Shown here in pieces: positions 1 to 7,946 of a stretch of DNA of 64,000 nucleotides (positions within the stretch are counted from its first letter, which is position 1; every line of letters begins with the position of its first letter). Source of the DNA: Polynucleobacter sp. AP-Nino-20-G2. GTDB taxonomy: Bacteria > Pseudomonadota > Gammaproteobacteria > Burkholderiales > Burkholderiaceae. The stretch lies in the NCBI RefSeq assembly GCF_018688235.1, contig NZ_CP061313.1:372001-436000 (forward strand), read 5' to 3'. Below the pieces are notes generated by a model. The model searched no databases. It was not told the origin of the DNA and worked only from the letters and a program-made list of their open reading frames with translations. A program made the position numbers and the translations under genes.

Positions 1-150
1 TTGATAGCCAGTCTTCTGCTAACGATGGTGTCGTTGACCTTCACATTCTTAATATCTTGGGATGAGTTTTTTGCCATTGCTGGTTAATACATCGATTTGG
101 CGTAACAGGGTGACAATTTGTTCGGGTTTAAGACGTTGACCTTTGGCCAT
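1..150 (-). pseudogene. Remnant of an IS3-type transposase OrfA (N-terminus, frameshifted, cut by window edge)
   Basis: A minus-strand frame opens with ATG at 150-148, preceded by the good ribosome site AAGGAG. It reads MAKGQRLKPEQIVTLLRQID, which resembles the N-terminus of IS3-family OrfA proteins that bind the element ends. The frame stops at 49-51 after 33 residues. Dropping one A from the run near codon 27 would keep it open to the window edge, so a frameshift is likely. Nothing gene-like is seen from 151 to 382. The family call is from memory of the OrfA signature and the rest of the element is outside the window. Confidence 0.5.
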
Positions 151-382
151 GATTAGCACTCCTTTAGGGTGAAGATTATCAAAAATCCTCTCTTTGGGAG
201 TGGTACTAAAAATCAGGTCAGTTCAGTATGAGCAAATCGTAGATATCAACTCACTGGTGAGAGCTGATTAAATAACTCGATTAATTTATTTCTGTAACCT
301 TTATCGATCGGCCGTATGCCGTATGAGAATCCATCATGCCGAGCATGAAAATGCCATACAGGTGACGGGTTGCTCTTCATCT

Positions 383-1285
383 CTAAAAATTATCTAAATC
401 TTTTTTAGAAAAATACTCCACCAGATAATCAATTAATACTCTTACCTTAGGTGCAATATGTTGCCTTGTGGGGAAGAGGGCATAGATACCTAATTCAATC
501 GATTTATATTGAGGCATGATTTCTACTAAATCACCTGCTCGTATGGCATCACCTACGATAAAGCTAGGTTGCAGAACAATGCCTTGATGAGCAAGAGCCG
601 CAACAAGACAGGTATCCCCATTATTGGTTTGCATAAAGGGTTTAATGTTCACACTCTCTTTACCTTTAGGCCCATCAAAGCTCCATTCTTCTTTTCCTGC
701 CCAATAGCTATAGTTAATTACCTGGTGGTTTACTAAGTCAGCAGGTTGCTTTGGGATGCCATGTTCTTTTAGGTATGTTGGTGAGGCGCACAAAATGATT
801 CGAGTAGTAGTAAGCTTTTTACTCACCATCGTAGAATTCGTTAGTGCAGCGATTCGAATGGCAATGTCATATCCCTCATCTACGACATCCACTAACCGAT
901 CTGAGAGCACAACGTCTAAAGTCACCTTGGGATACTTTTGATGAAAGATTCCCCACAGTGGTGATAGCTTTCGTATGCCAAAACTAAAGGGTGCATTAAT
1001 GCGAATATGCCCGCTCACATCATCTGTGTGTGAAGTGATTTCATTCTCGGCACTCTCTAGGGTTTCCAAGATTTCTTTGCAGCGACCATAAAAGAGCTCA
1101 CCTTCTTCTGTGAGGGAGAGTTTGCGGGTGGTGCGATGAAGTAAGCGAATGCCCAGTCTTGTCTCTAAATCTACGAGATGTCTTGAGACTGCAGCCTTAG
1201 ACATGCCTAGTCGATCAGCCGCCTTAACAAAGCTGCCTGCATCTACAACAGCGGTAAAGGTGGTGATTTCTTGGAATTTATCCAT
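383..1285 (-). CDS. LysR-family transcriptional regulator, probable regulator of the adjacent detoxification operon
   Basis: A 300-residue protein of full LysR length. Residues 1-60 form the winged helix-turn-helix (AADRLGMSKAAVSRHLVDLE, then RLLHRTTRKLSLTEEG), and about 90-295 the effector-binding domain. The RLLHRTTRKLSLT stretch is typical of the DmlR/AaeR/CrgA-like branch. It is divergent from the DoxX gene at 1407 with a 121-bp gap, the classic LysR arrangement in which the regulator controls its neighbour and itself. The ligand cannot be read from sequence; the target operon suggests a quinone or other electrophile. The start is the ATG at 1285. Confidence 0.85.
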   Translation of the reverse strand: MDKFQEITTFTAVVDAGSFVKAADRLGMSKAAVSRHLVDLETRLGIRLLHRTTRKLSLTEEGELFYGRCKEILETLESAENEITSHTDDVSGHIRINAPFSFGIRKLSPLWGIFHQKYPKVTLDVVLSDRLVDVVDEGYDIAIRIAALTNSTMVSKKLTTTRIILCASPTYLKEHGIPKQPADLVNHQVINYSYWAGKEEWSFDGPKGKESVNIKPFMQTNNGDTCLVAALAHQGIVLQPSFIVGDAIRAGDLVEIMPQYKSIELGIYALFPTRQHIAPKVRVLIDYLVEYFSKKDLDNF

Positions 1286-1286
1286 T

Positions 1287-1348
1287 GTTCCGATTTATTG
1301 AACAGTCAATCTCATAAATGCTAGTTTATCTATTAATTATGGAACAGT
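1287..1348. promoter_or_regulatory. Candidate LysR binding region between the divergent genes
   Basis: GTTC-N9-GAAC lies at 1287-1303, just upstream of the LysR start. The element GAACAGT recurs at 1300-1306 and 1342-1348, 42 bp apart, or about four helical turns. LysR proteins often bind two sites on one DNA face in such divergent intergenic regions. The repeats are visible in the sequence; the binding is inferred. Confidence 0.4.
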
Positions 1349-1406
1349 AAAGTTCTACCTAAGGAAAGCAGTCTTTCCGCTTAATTTATTAAACAAGGAG
1401 TATTAA

Positions 1407-1823
1407 ATGAAACACATTTATGAAAATGCTTTAAATCTGTTTGGACGAGTTTTAATTGCTGCTCTATTTTTACCGGCTGGATTATCGAAGATTACTGGTT
1501 TTGAAGGTACGGTTGGTTACTTCACTTCTTTGGGTATGTCAGCTCCCACATTGGGCGTAATCGTTGCCATCATTGCTGAAGTCTTAGGCGGTATTGCATT
1601 GCTCGTAGGTTTTCAAACTCGTATCGTCGCAGTTCTGTTGGCTGTCTTCACATTGGCCGCTTCGATTACTGGCCACGCATTTTGGGCAGCTCCCGCAGAT
1701 GCGGCATTCATCGCACAACTCCTGTTCTTTAAGAACATTGCCGTAATGGGTGGTTTGTTGGTATTGGCATCAAGTGGCGCAGGCAAGTTCAGTATCGATG
1801 GTTTGAAAGCTAAACAAGATTAA
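1407..1823 (+). CDS. DoxX family membrane protein
   Basis: A 138-residue protein with four predicted membrane helices and the DoxX-type opening (FGRVLIAALFLPAGLSKI at about 11-28). DoxX/MhqP-type proteins are small inner-membrane proteins often encoded with thiol or quinone stress genes; their exact reaction is not settled. It is the first gene of a same-strand run (dioxygenase, esterase, azoreductase, pirin) and has a clear AAGGAG site before the ATG. Family call is firm; the role in quinone stress is inferred from the neighbours. Confidence 0.85.
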   Translation: MKHIYENALNLFGRVLIAALFLPAGLSKITGFEGTVGYFTSLGMSAPTLGVIVAIIAEVLGGIALLVGFQTRIVAVLLAVFTLAASITGHAFWAAPADAAFIAQLLFFKNIAVMGGLLVLASSGAGKFSIDGLKAKQD

Positions 1824-1902
1824 GTCTTGAGTCGGAGCGCCTCTACTTTCGTTGATGGGGTAGGGGCGCATTCGCTCTACATATATAGATAAAGAGTAAA
1901 AA

Positions 1903-2748
1903 ATGAGAACCTTAGTTGCTGCCCCTCTTATGTTCATTTCTCATGGTGCGCCGACCTTTGCCATTGAGCCTGGCATCTTGGGTGAGCAGTTAAATCATAT
2001 CGGCCAAAATCTTAGTGATGTCAAAGCCATCTTAGTTGTGTCGCCACACTGGCAGACTGCTGATATTGAGGTAATGACTAATCCTCAGCCAGAGACTATT
2101 CATGACTTTTATGGTTTTCCAAAGCCCTTGTATGAGCTTTCATACCCAGTTAAGGGTGCAACAGATGTGGCAAAGAAAGCAATTGATGTTCTTAAGCAGG
2201 CAGGCTTAATCGTTCAAGAAAATCCTACTCGTGGTTTAGATCATGGCACATGGGTTCCTTTAATGCACTTGTTGCCTAATGGCGATATTCCGGTATTTCA
2301 AGTTTCCATGCCAAAAGGTCTGGATCCGCAAAGCGCCTATGAACTAGGTAAGACTCTAGGCCCCTTAAGAAAAAAGGGTGTGATGATTATTGCTTCAGGC
2401 AGTATGACGCACAACTTACATGATTTTCGACAAGGTGTTGGCGGAGATTTGCCGTATGTCAGTTCCTTTGCCGATTGGGTCAAACAAGCAGTTCAGTCTG
2501 AAAGGTTGGACCAATTGTTGGCGTATCGAGAGTTTGCGCCTGGTGCAATGCGTGCACATCCAACGGATGAGCATTTCTTACCCCTCTTTGTTGCTTTGGG
2601 TGCTCGTTTAGATGATGTCAATCTAAAAACTATTGAAGGTGGTATTGAGTACGGTATTTTATCAATGGATTCTTTCGCATGGGGTTTGAATCAATCTACT
2701 AGAGGTCATTTGAATGAAGAAGATGTACACGAAGGAAGCGAGATCTAA
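1903..2748 (+). CDS. Class III extradiol ring-cleavage dioxygenase, LigB/DODA (YgiD) type
   Basis: A 281-residue protein of the LigB superfamily. The conserved histidines expected to hold the catalytic metal are visible in SHGAP (about residue 14), SPHW (about 50), GLDHGTW, GSMTHNLHDF and HPTDEHFLPL. Members open catechol-type rings; the YgiD/DODA branch acts on 4,5-DOPA and related substrates. The next gene starts two bases after the stop, so the two are probably translationally linked. In Gram-positive bacteria, MhqE/MhqO ring-cleavage dioxygenases (a different fold) serve in quinone resistance, and the neighbours here suggest a parallel role. Confidence 0.85.
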   Translation: MRTLVAAPLMFISHGAPTFAIEPGILGEQLNHIGQNLSDVKAILVVSPHWQTADIEVMTNPQPETIHDFYGFPKPLYELSYPVKGATDVAKKAIDVLKQAGLIVQENPTRGLDHGTWVPLMHLLPNGDIPVFQVSMPKGLDPQSAYELGKTLGPLRKKGVMIIASGSMTHNLHDFRQGVGGDLPYVSSFADWVKQAVQSERLDQLLAYREFAPGAMRAHPTDEHFLPLFVALGARLDDVNLKTIEGGIEYGILSMDSFAWGLNQSTRGHLNEEDVHEGSEI

Positions 2749-2750
2749 AG

Positions 2751-3440
2751 ATGATTAGCCAGCTATTACCAGGTGCCCAGTTTGCCTATCGTGTGCGACC
2801 AGCTAGTGTCAGTCCGCCAAAAGGCTGCTTACTCCTGCTTCATGGGGTAGGTGGAAATGAGCGTAATTTTTCAGAGATCAGCAAATGGATTGATCCGGCT
2901 ATTTTGGTGGTCATGCCTCAAGGCCCGATTGCATTAAACAATGGTGGCGATCAGTTTGCTTGGTTTCATGTTGCGTTTACCAATGATGGTCCGCAAATTA
3001 ATGAACAAGAAGCTGAAGAGAGTCGATTGCGTTTATTGGTCTTCATTAAAGAAATGCAAGCGCTATATCAGGTCACTAGTGGCAATACAGTTGTGGCTGG
3101 TTTTAGTCAGGGAGGCATTATGAGTGCTAGCGTGGCTTTGACTTTTCCTAATGCGGTCAAAGGCTTTGGGGTTCTCTCTGGACGAATTCTGCCTGAAATT
3201 AAGCCGCATATTAATAACCTAGAAGGTTTAAAGCAACTGCAAGCGTATTTGGCTCACGGTAAGTTTGATAGCAAGCTGCCTATTAGCTTTCTATTTCAAG
3301 CTGATGAATTGTTAAATGATTTGAACGTACCTCATGTAAGCAAAATTTATCCGATGGATCATGAGATTTCAGAAAATGAGTTGAAAGATTTTGTGCAATG
3401 GCTTAATGAGCAGTTTGAGTTAACTACCAGTAACTTTTAG
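2751..3440 (+). CDS. Phospholipase/carboxylesterase family hydrolase (MhqD-like)
   Basis: A 229-residue alpha/beta hydrolase. The oxyanion motif LLLLHGVGGNE is at 27-37 and the nucleophile elbow GFSQGG puts the catalytic serine at residue 119. An aspartate (HGKFDSKL) and a histidine (YPMDHEIS) complete the triad. The family includes carboxylesterases and MhqD, encoded beside dioxygenases in quinone-resistance regulons. No signal peptide is present, so it acts in the cytoplasm. Substrate unknown. Confidence 0.8.
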   Translation: MISQLLPGAQFAYRVRPASVSPPKGCLLLLHGVGGNERNFSEISKWIDPAILVVMPQGPIALNNGGDQFAWFHVAFTNDGPQINEQEAEESRLRLLVFIKEMQALYQVTSGNTVVAGFSQGGIMSASVALTFPNAVKGFGVLSGRILPEIKPHINNLEGLKQLQAYLAHGKFDSKLPISFLFQADELLNDLNVPHVSKIYPMDHEISENELKDFVQWLNEQFELTTSNF

Positions 3441-3465
3441 TAAATTATTTAAAAAGGAATTGAAT

Positions 3466-4068
3466 ATGAAAACAGTACTCAGTATTAATAGCAGCATTTT
3501 GGGCGATAACAGCCAATCCAGACAGCTGTCTAATCAACTACTTGAGCGTATTAAAACAGCCCATCCTAGCGTCAAGATTATTGAGCGAGACTTGGCAAAA
3601 GATTCATTACCCCATTTAAATGGCGAGCAATTTAGTGCGTTCATTACGCCGCCTGAGCAGCGCACTGCAGAGCAAAAAGTACTGGCAGCCCAGTCTGATG
3701 ATCTCGTTCAAGAAATCAGTGATGCCGATACGGTAGTGCTAGCTTTGCCTATGTATAACTTTGGGATCCCATCGCAGCTTAAATCCTACTTTGATAATTT
3801 AGCTAGAGCGGGTATGACCTTTAAATACACAGCTGCTGGTCCCGTGGGTTTGCTAACCGGTAAAAAGGCGATTGTTTTGGCAACTCGTGGCGGATTTTAT
3901 TTTGGAACTGACAAAGATACGCAAACAAAATACGTCAAAGACTTTTTAGGTTTTATCGGCATTACTGATGTGGAGTTTATTTACGCAGAAGGTTTGGCTG
4001 TTTCACCGGAGCAAAAAGCAAAGAGTCTTGCAGGGGCTAGTGAAATTATTACAGCAATAAGCATATAA
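3466..4068 (+). CDS. azoR: FMN-dependent NADH-azoreductase (quinone reductase)
   Basis: The start is the ATG at 3466 because AAGGA lies at a normal distance before it; a TTG six bases upstream is less likely. The 200-residue flavodoxin-fold protein shows the phosphate-binding SSILGDNSQSR near the N-terminus, the PMYNFGIPSQLKSYFDNLAR segment near 95-115, and TRGGFY near 145, all AzoR hallmarks. AzoR proteins reduce quinones by two electrons, and azo dyes, using NADH. This supports a quinone-detoxification role for the operon. Confidence 0.9.
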   Translation: MKTVLSINSSILGDNSQSRQLSNQLLERIKTAHPSVKIIERDLAKDSLPHLNGEQFSAFITPPEQRTAEQKVLAAQSDDLVQEISDADTVVLALPMYNFGIPSQLKSYFDNLARAGMTFKYTAAGPVGLLTGKKAIVLATRGGFYFGTDKDTQTKYVKDFLGFIGITDVEFIYAEGLAVSPEQKAKSLAGASEIITAISI

Positions 4069-4077
4069 GGAATCTTC

Positions 4078-4779
4078 ATGATCAATCTTAGAAAATCCAA
4101 TGAGCGTGGCTATGCCGATCATGGTTGGTTAAAGAGTTTTCACTCATTCTCATTTGCTAATTACTATGACCCAAAACTCATGGGCTGGGGAAATTTGCGG
4201 GTGATTAATGAAGATCGCATTGAGCCAGGCCGTGGTTTTGGTGATCACGGTCACCGCGATATGGAAATTATTAGCTATGTTTTATCGGGCGAGCTGGCAC
4301 ATCAAGATAGCATGGGGAACATCAAAGGGATTCCGCCTGGAGATGTTCAACGTATGAGTGCTGGTACTGGCGTAGTACATAGTGAGTTCAATCATGCAGA
4401 GGGTCAACAAACCCATTTTCTGCAAATTTGGATTGAACCTAAATTCACTGGTGTACGACCTAGTTATGAGCAAAAGACAATTCCATTGGTTGAAAAGCAG
4501 GGTAAGTTGCGCTTGGTGGCTTCATTAAATGGTGAGAGTGATTCGGTCAAAATGAATGCGGATGCCAAGCTCTATGCTGGTTTATTTGATGGTGATCAAA
4601 AGGCAACTTTAGACATTAATCCTCAGCGTAAAGCCTATGTTCATTTGATTAAAGGATCGCTTGAAGTTAATGGACAAAATCTGAATGCAGGGGATGCTTT
4701 AATGATCGCCGATGAGGAGCAAATCAGCATTTCACATGGAAAAGATGCAGAAGTATTAGTGTTTGATTTAGCCCCATAA
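4078..4779 (+). CDS. Pirin family protein (bicupin, quercetinase-like)
   Basis: A 233-residue bicupin. The metal ligands of the N-terminal cupin are visible as H57 and H59 (DHGHRDMEI), H101 and E103 (VVHSEFNH). Bacterial pirins such as YhhW bind a metal and can have quercetin dioxygenase activity. It starts nine bases after azoR with AAGGAATC before the ATG, so it belongs to the same operon. The true substrate in this organism is not known. Confidence 0.88.
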   Translation: MINLRKSNERGYADHGWLKSFHSFSFANYYDPKLMGWGNLRVINEDRIEPGRGFGDHGHRDMEIISYVLSGELAHQDSMGNIKGIPPGDVQRMSAGTGVVHSEFNHAEGQQTHFLQIWIEPKFTGVRPSYEQKTIPLVEKQGKLRLVASLNGESDSVKMNADAKLYAGLFDGDQKATLDINPQRKAYVHLIKGSLEVNGQNLNAGDALMIADEEQISISHGKDAEVLVFDLAP

Positions 4780-4818
4780 TTCATGCTATCACTACAAACA
4801 TAGGGAATAATTCAGAAA

Positions 4819-5532
4819 ATGATTGGCCCCATATCCAATAGTATTGCCATCATCATTGGCGCGAGTGTGGGCGCTGCTTTTCACCGCCATATTCCCAGCC
4901 GGATATCTAATTCCTTGCCTGCTGTATCAGGGTTAATTGCAATTTGTCTAGGCATTACTCTGTTGATCAAGGTTCGTCAGGTGCCTGCGATGGTATTGGC
5001 TGTTTTGATAGGTTATACCTTGGGAGAGTTATTGCAATTAGAGGATCGGCTTAATCACTCGATTAAGCTTGCTCAAAAGAAACTTTTGACGACTCTTAAA
5101 ATTGAGCATTCAAAGTTGCTTGGTGATGAGAAACATTTAGGAGCTTTCGTATCTTTATTGGTTTTATTTTCTGTAAGTGGCCTTGGTATTTTTGGTGCCA
5201 TACAAGAAGGTTTAAACGGGGATTACACTTTATTGGTCACCAAGGCCATTTTGGATTTCTTCACTAGCATTATTTTTGCTACCCAATTAGGATTATCTTT
5301 AGCGTTATTAGCTATCCCTCAGTTCTTAATTCAGTGCGGATTATTGATTTCTGCTCAATGGTTGATGCCGCTAACCACACCAACGATGCTGGCAGACTTC
5401 TCAGCTACGGGAGGAGTAATTCTGATTGCAATTGGTTTGCGTATAACGAGCATCAAAGTTTTTGCTGCGGTTAATATGCTTCCAGCTTTGCTACTCATAA
5501 TGCCGATTTCAGCGATATTGCAAAGACTGTAA
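4819..5532 (+). CDS. DUF554 family membrane protein
   Basis: A 237-residue protein with about seven hydrophobic helices, starting MIGPISNSIAIIIGASVGAA and including the DUF554-type segment GYTLGELLQLEDRL. The family is widespread and has no agreed function. It follows pirin by 39 bp on the same strand and may be the last gene of the operon, though a separate promoter cannot be excluded. Confidence 0.75.
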   Translation: MIGPISNSIAIIIGASVGAAFHRHIPSRISNSLPAVSGLIAICLGITLLIKVRQVPAMVLAVLIGYTLGELLQLEDRLNHSIKLAQKKLLTTLKIEHSKLLGDEKHLGAFVSLLVLFSVSGLGIFGAIQEGLNGDYTLLVTKAILDFFTSIIFATQLGLSLALLAIPQFLIQCGLLISAQWLMPLTTPTMLADFSATGGVILIAIGLRITSIKVFAAVNMLPALLLIMPISAILQRL

Positions 5533-5565
5533 TTATTAAAATTCTTTATTGTTTGAAGCATATTT

Positions 5566-5765
5566 TGTCGTGTTTACCGACAAAGTGCATTAAGTGTCTC
5601 GAAACACGACACCTCCAACTCTCTCAAGTCGCTCACGGTCATCCAGCGTAGAACAACCTGACCCATCTCGGTCCAACAGATCTTCTATTGTTCCGAACAG
5701 TCACCACATTTGACCAGCCTACGAAGACAAAGTCCCCACTATTGCTAGTGAGGGTTTCTTGATAC
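5566..5765. repeat. Island-flank module, copy 1 (two 17-bp palindromes, GTTCCGAAC site, terminator)
   Basis: This stretch is homologous to 10684-10862 and 17025-17226. In order it holds palindrome TGTCGTGTTTACCGACA (5566-5582), palindrome TGTCTCGAAACACGACA (5595-5611), the shared words CTCACGGTC and CATCCAGCG, the element ATTGTTCCGAACAGTC (about 5687-5702) and a hairpin at 5728-5759 that would terminate minus-strand transcription. A tRNA-Lys remnant follows directly. All three copies sit just beyond the 3' side of a tRNA remnant, where the first DNA of an integrated element would lie. No gene is seen in 5533-5841. Confidence 0.75.
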
Positions 5766-5805
5766 TGGTGGGTCTGGCGAGATTCGAATTCGCGACCAAC
5801 GGATT
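5766..5805 (-). repeat. tRNA-Lys 3'-end remnant F1 (candidate att site)
   Basis: Forty bases match the 3' end of the intact tRNA-Lys gene (33314-33389) from CCA to the anticodon stem, with two mismatches. The 5' half of the tRNA is missing, so it cannot be functional. It has the same orientation as the other remnants. Integration into a tRNA gene leaves such displaced 3' copies at the far end of the element. Confidence 0.85.
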
Positions 5806-5841
5806 TGAAGATGTTAGATTGACCTAGACAGGGCTATTTGG

Positions 5842-6795
5842 TTAGTCTTTTTGCAGGAAGATATTCACAGTTTCAGAAAGTTTTTTGTAACTTTGGAATA
5901 AAAATGCATGACCACCTTCATAAAAAGCCAACCAAGCAAAAGGAATTTGATTGGCAATAACAACTGAGTTTTTAGGATTGTCGATGATGTCTTCACGACC
6001 ATCTGCAACTAGAACGGGAACTTTAATATTTTTTAAGTCCTTATAATTTTGGTTATCGGCATTCCAAAGTGTGATACGAGCACGAACTTGGCGCTCCTTA
6101 GTTTCCTTGGAGATGACAAAATCATTGGGGATGGTTCCTGCTGCTTTTGCTGCCATAAACCTTTCATATACAACCTTGGCAGCTGCCTTGCCTTCTGGCG
6201 TAATTGGGAACAATAACTCGAAATTTTCCATCGGGGAAAGACTTGGGTTATTGAGCTCCTCCCCAACCTTTTTAGAAATAGCAATCTGATACTTTCCACC
6301 TGGATTTGGGGCGCAAAGAATAAGCTTGCTGACCAAATCTGGGTGTCTGATCACAAGCTGTTGTCCAATTCGAGCGCCCATTGACCATGAGAACACGTTT
6401 ACCTTTTTGAAACCCAGTGCTTTGACTAAACCCGCGGCATCATCTGCCATCTGAGGAATGGTTGTATTGTTTTCTTTGGTATCTGTAGAGAGTCCGGCGC
6501 CACGATTATCAAAAATGATGAGTTGATTATTCTTTGATAACTCCCCAAGAAGAGCGGGGTCCCAAGCGCTCATAGTAGCTGCATAGCCCATGATTAGGAT
6601 CATGGGATCGCCTTTGCCTTTTAGGTAGTAGGCTAACTTCACGCCATTCACTGAGGCATACTTAATTTCAGGCTTTTCTTGTGCTTGCGCTGGAATGTGC
6701 AAGCTAAGTGAAGCCAATACGGTAGCAAAAGTTAAATAAACACCTCGCATAAAGGGGATCTTTAAAAGGTTAGAGACCTTATTGAATGGCTTCAT
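5842..6795 (-). CDS. Exported alpha/beta hydrolase
   Basis: A 317-residue protein with an N-terminal signal peptide (hydrophobic about 18-33, AQA site near 36-38), so it is probably periplasmic. The core shows LIMGYAATMSAWDP, the nucleophile elbow FSWSMGAR with Ser138, an acid in DGREDIIDNP and the histidine in EGGHAFL. These complete a catalytic triad. It is alone between two tRNA-Lys remnants, so it looks like cargo of a small island or the survivor of a larger one. Substrate not predictable. Confidence 0.8.
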   Translation of the reverse strand: MKPFNKVSNLLKIPFMRGVYLTFATVLASLSLHIPAQAQEKPEIKYASVNGVKLAYYLKGKGDPMILIMGYAATMSAWDPALLGELSKNNQLIIFDNRGAGLSTDTKENNTTIPQMADDAAGLVKALGFKKVNVFSWSMGARIGQQLVIRHPDLVSKLILCAPNPGGKYQIAISKKVGEELNNPSLSPMENFELLFPITPEGKAAAKVVYERFMAAKAAGTIPNDFVISKETKERQVRARITLWNADNQNYKDLKNIKVPVLVADGREDIIDNPKNSVVIANQIPFAWLAFYEGGHAFLFQSYKKLSETVNIFLQKD

Positions 6796-6874
6796 GGTGA
6801 CCTATTGTTTACATTGTTTTAGATAAAAGAAAATATTAGCATTGCATTGCTGGGCCTAGAAAACTTGGTATTGC

Positions 6875-6911
6875 TAGTGGGTCGAGCGAGATTCTAAATC
6901 CCGAACAACGG
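6875..6911 (-). repeat. Degenerate tRNA-Lys 3'-end remnant F2
   Basis: A 37-base match to the tRNA-Lys 3' end with about six mismatches, starting TAGTGGGTCGAGCGAGATTC. It is the most decayed of the five copies, which suggests it is old. Orientation is the same as the rest. Confidence 0.55.
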
Positions 6912-7151
6912 CCTTCAAAGCACTTTAACCTGTGCCTATGACTGTTTTTAATGTGATTTATTGATAATTAATTTTTAATGACCAAAGTAGAGTAAAATAT
7001 ACTTAGCGATTTTCAAGCTTATAGTGTTGTTGTACTAGTAATTAATACCGCAGTTCTGCGATAGTTCTTCTTAGCATCTCCCCCGCCATTCTTGACTTTC
7101 GCCCCATTCGGGGCTTAGCCCCTTTTATATTTTTTTAAGGAATAGTCAGAT
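6912..7151 (+). promoter_or_regulatory. Long AT-rich leader upstream of the cold-shock gene
   Basis: The 240 bases before the Csp start hold no ORF. An AT-rich block with TAAAAT near 6993 may be the promoter. A compact hairpin (GCCCCATTCGGGGC, overlapping GGGGCTTAGCCCC) lies about 40 bases before the start, followed by a U-rich stretch and the ribosome site AAGGA. Cold-shock genes commonly have long leaders that refold with temperature. This assignment is by analogy. Confidence 0.4.
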
Positions 7152-7355
7152 ATGGCAAACGGAATTGTGAAATGGTTTAACGACGCTAAAGGCTTCGGCT
7201 TTATTACCCCTGAACTCGGTGGCGAAGATTTATTTGCCCATTTTTCAGCAATTAATAGCAGTGGATTTAAGTCTTTAGCTGAAGGTCAAAAAGTGACTTT
7301 TGATATTACTACTGGCCCTAAAGGCAAGTTAGCATCCAATATTCAACCTGTTTAA
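7152..7355 (+). CDS. Cold-shock domain protein (CspA family)
   Basis: A 67-residue single cold-shock domain with RNP1 (KGFGFITP) and RNP2 (LFAHFSAI), the nucleic-acid-binding motifs of CspA proteins, which act as single-stranded RNA/DNA chaperones. AAGGAATAG precedes the ATG. An IF-1 paralogue follows after a terminator. The pair lies in a block of about 1 kb bounded by tRNA-Lys remnants F2 and F3. Confidence 0.93.
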   Translation: MANGIVKWFNDAKGFGFITPELGGEDLFAHFSAINSSGFKSLAEGQKVTFDITTGPKGKLASNIQPV

Positions 7356-7395
7356 CTCATAAGCAAATGCCAGGCGGAAATTTTTTCCCTGGTCC

Positions 7396-7428
7396 AAAGC
7401 CCAGCATGACTGGGCTTTTTTATTTTTA
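7396..7428 (+). terminator. Intrinsic terminator after the cold-shock gene
   Basis: AAGCCCAG-CATGA-CTGGGCTT stem followed by a T-rich tail. It separates the Csp gene from the IF-1 gene, though readthrough is possible. Confidence 0.85.
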
Positions 7429-7441
7429 TTAAGGATGTTAA

Positions 7442-7702
7442 ATGGCAAAAGAAGAATTGCTTGAAATGGAGGGTCTTGTTGATGAAATTCTGCCGGATTC
7501 TCGTTATCGGATTACTTTAGACAATGGCCATAAGCTTATCGCTTATACAGCGGGCAAAATGAAAAAAAATCATATCCGTATATTGGCTGGAGATAAGGTT
7601 TCTTTAGAGATATCCGCTTATGACTTGAGTAAAGGCCGCATCACATTTCGACATATTGAGAAGAAGCAATCTTTTGCTAGTGCGCCGAAAAGACGGTATT
7701 GA
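7442..7702 (+). CDS. infA: Translation initiation factor IF-1 paralogue
   Basis: An 86-residue S1-like OB-fold protein with the IF-1 hallmarks LEMEGLVDEILPDSRYRITL, GHKLIAYTAGKMKKNHIRI and GDKVSLEISAYDLSKGRI. IF-1 occupies the ribosomal A site during initiation. Core genomes usually have infA with ribosomal protein genes; this copy stands beside a cold-shock gene among tRNA remnants. It has a lysine/arginine-rich tail (QSFASAPKRRY) longer than the standard 72-residue protein. AAGGATGTTA precedes the ATG. It may adjust initiation during cold stress, which is inference. Confidence 0.9.
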   Translation: MAKEELLEMEGLVDEILPDSRYRITLDNGHKLIAYTAGKMKKNHIRILAGDKVSLEISAYDLSKGRITFRHIEKKQSFASAPKRRY

Positions 7703-7793
7703 TGGTTTTAGAGGTTAAAGCCGCAAATTAAATTAATACTTGCAAAGAATCTCAGGCACTGGACGATGCAGCCCCAGGCAAGCAATAAATGCT

Positions 7794-7817
7794 AAAACCA
7801 CCTTCGGGTGGTTTTTC
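7794..7817 (+). terminator. Intrinsic terminator after infA
   Basis: AAAACCACC-TTCG-GGTGGTTTTT hairpin with a UUCG loop and T tail. Confidence 0.85.
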
Positions 7818-7867
7818 TTTGATCGCTTATTGCCACCATAAGTTATCAACACATCCCATGCAGCCAA

Positions 7868-7901
7868 AAGAAAAGGGACCACATTGCTGTGATCCCTTTG
7901 T
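7868..7901 (-). terminator. Hairpin beside tRNA remnant F3 (former tRNA terminator)
   Basis: AAAGGGACCACA-TTGC-TGTGATCCCTTT with one G-U pair. On the minus strand it lies just after the tRNA 3' remnant, where a tRNA terminator belongs. Its sequence differs from those beside F1/F4, F5 and the intact tRNA. Confidence 0.65.
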
Positions 7902-7906
7902 ATAAC

Positions 7907-7943
7907 TGGTGGGTCGGGCGAGATTCGAACTCGCGACCAACGG
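7907..7943 (-). repeat. tRNA-Lys 3'-end remnant F3 (candidate att site)
   Basis: Thirty-seven bases identical to the 3' end of the intact tRNA-Lys gene. The match stops at the anticodon stem; the stop codon of a minus-strand small gene lies three bases further right. The identity implies recent formation or maintenance by recombination. Confidence 0.85.
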
Positions 7944-7946
7944 TGT

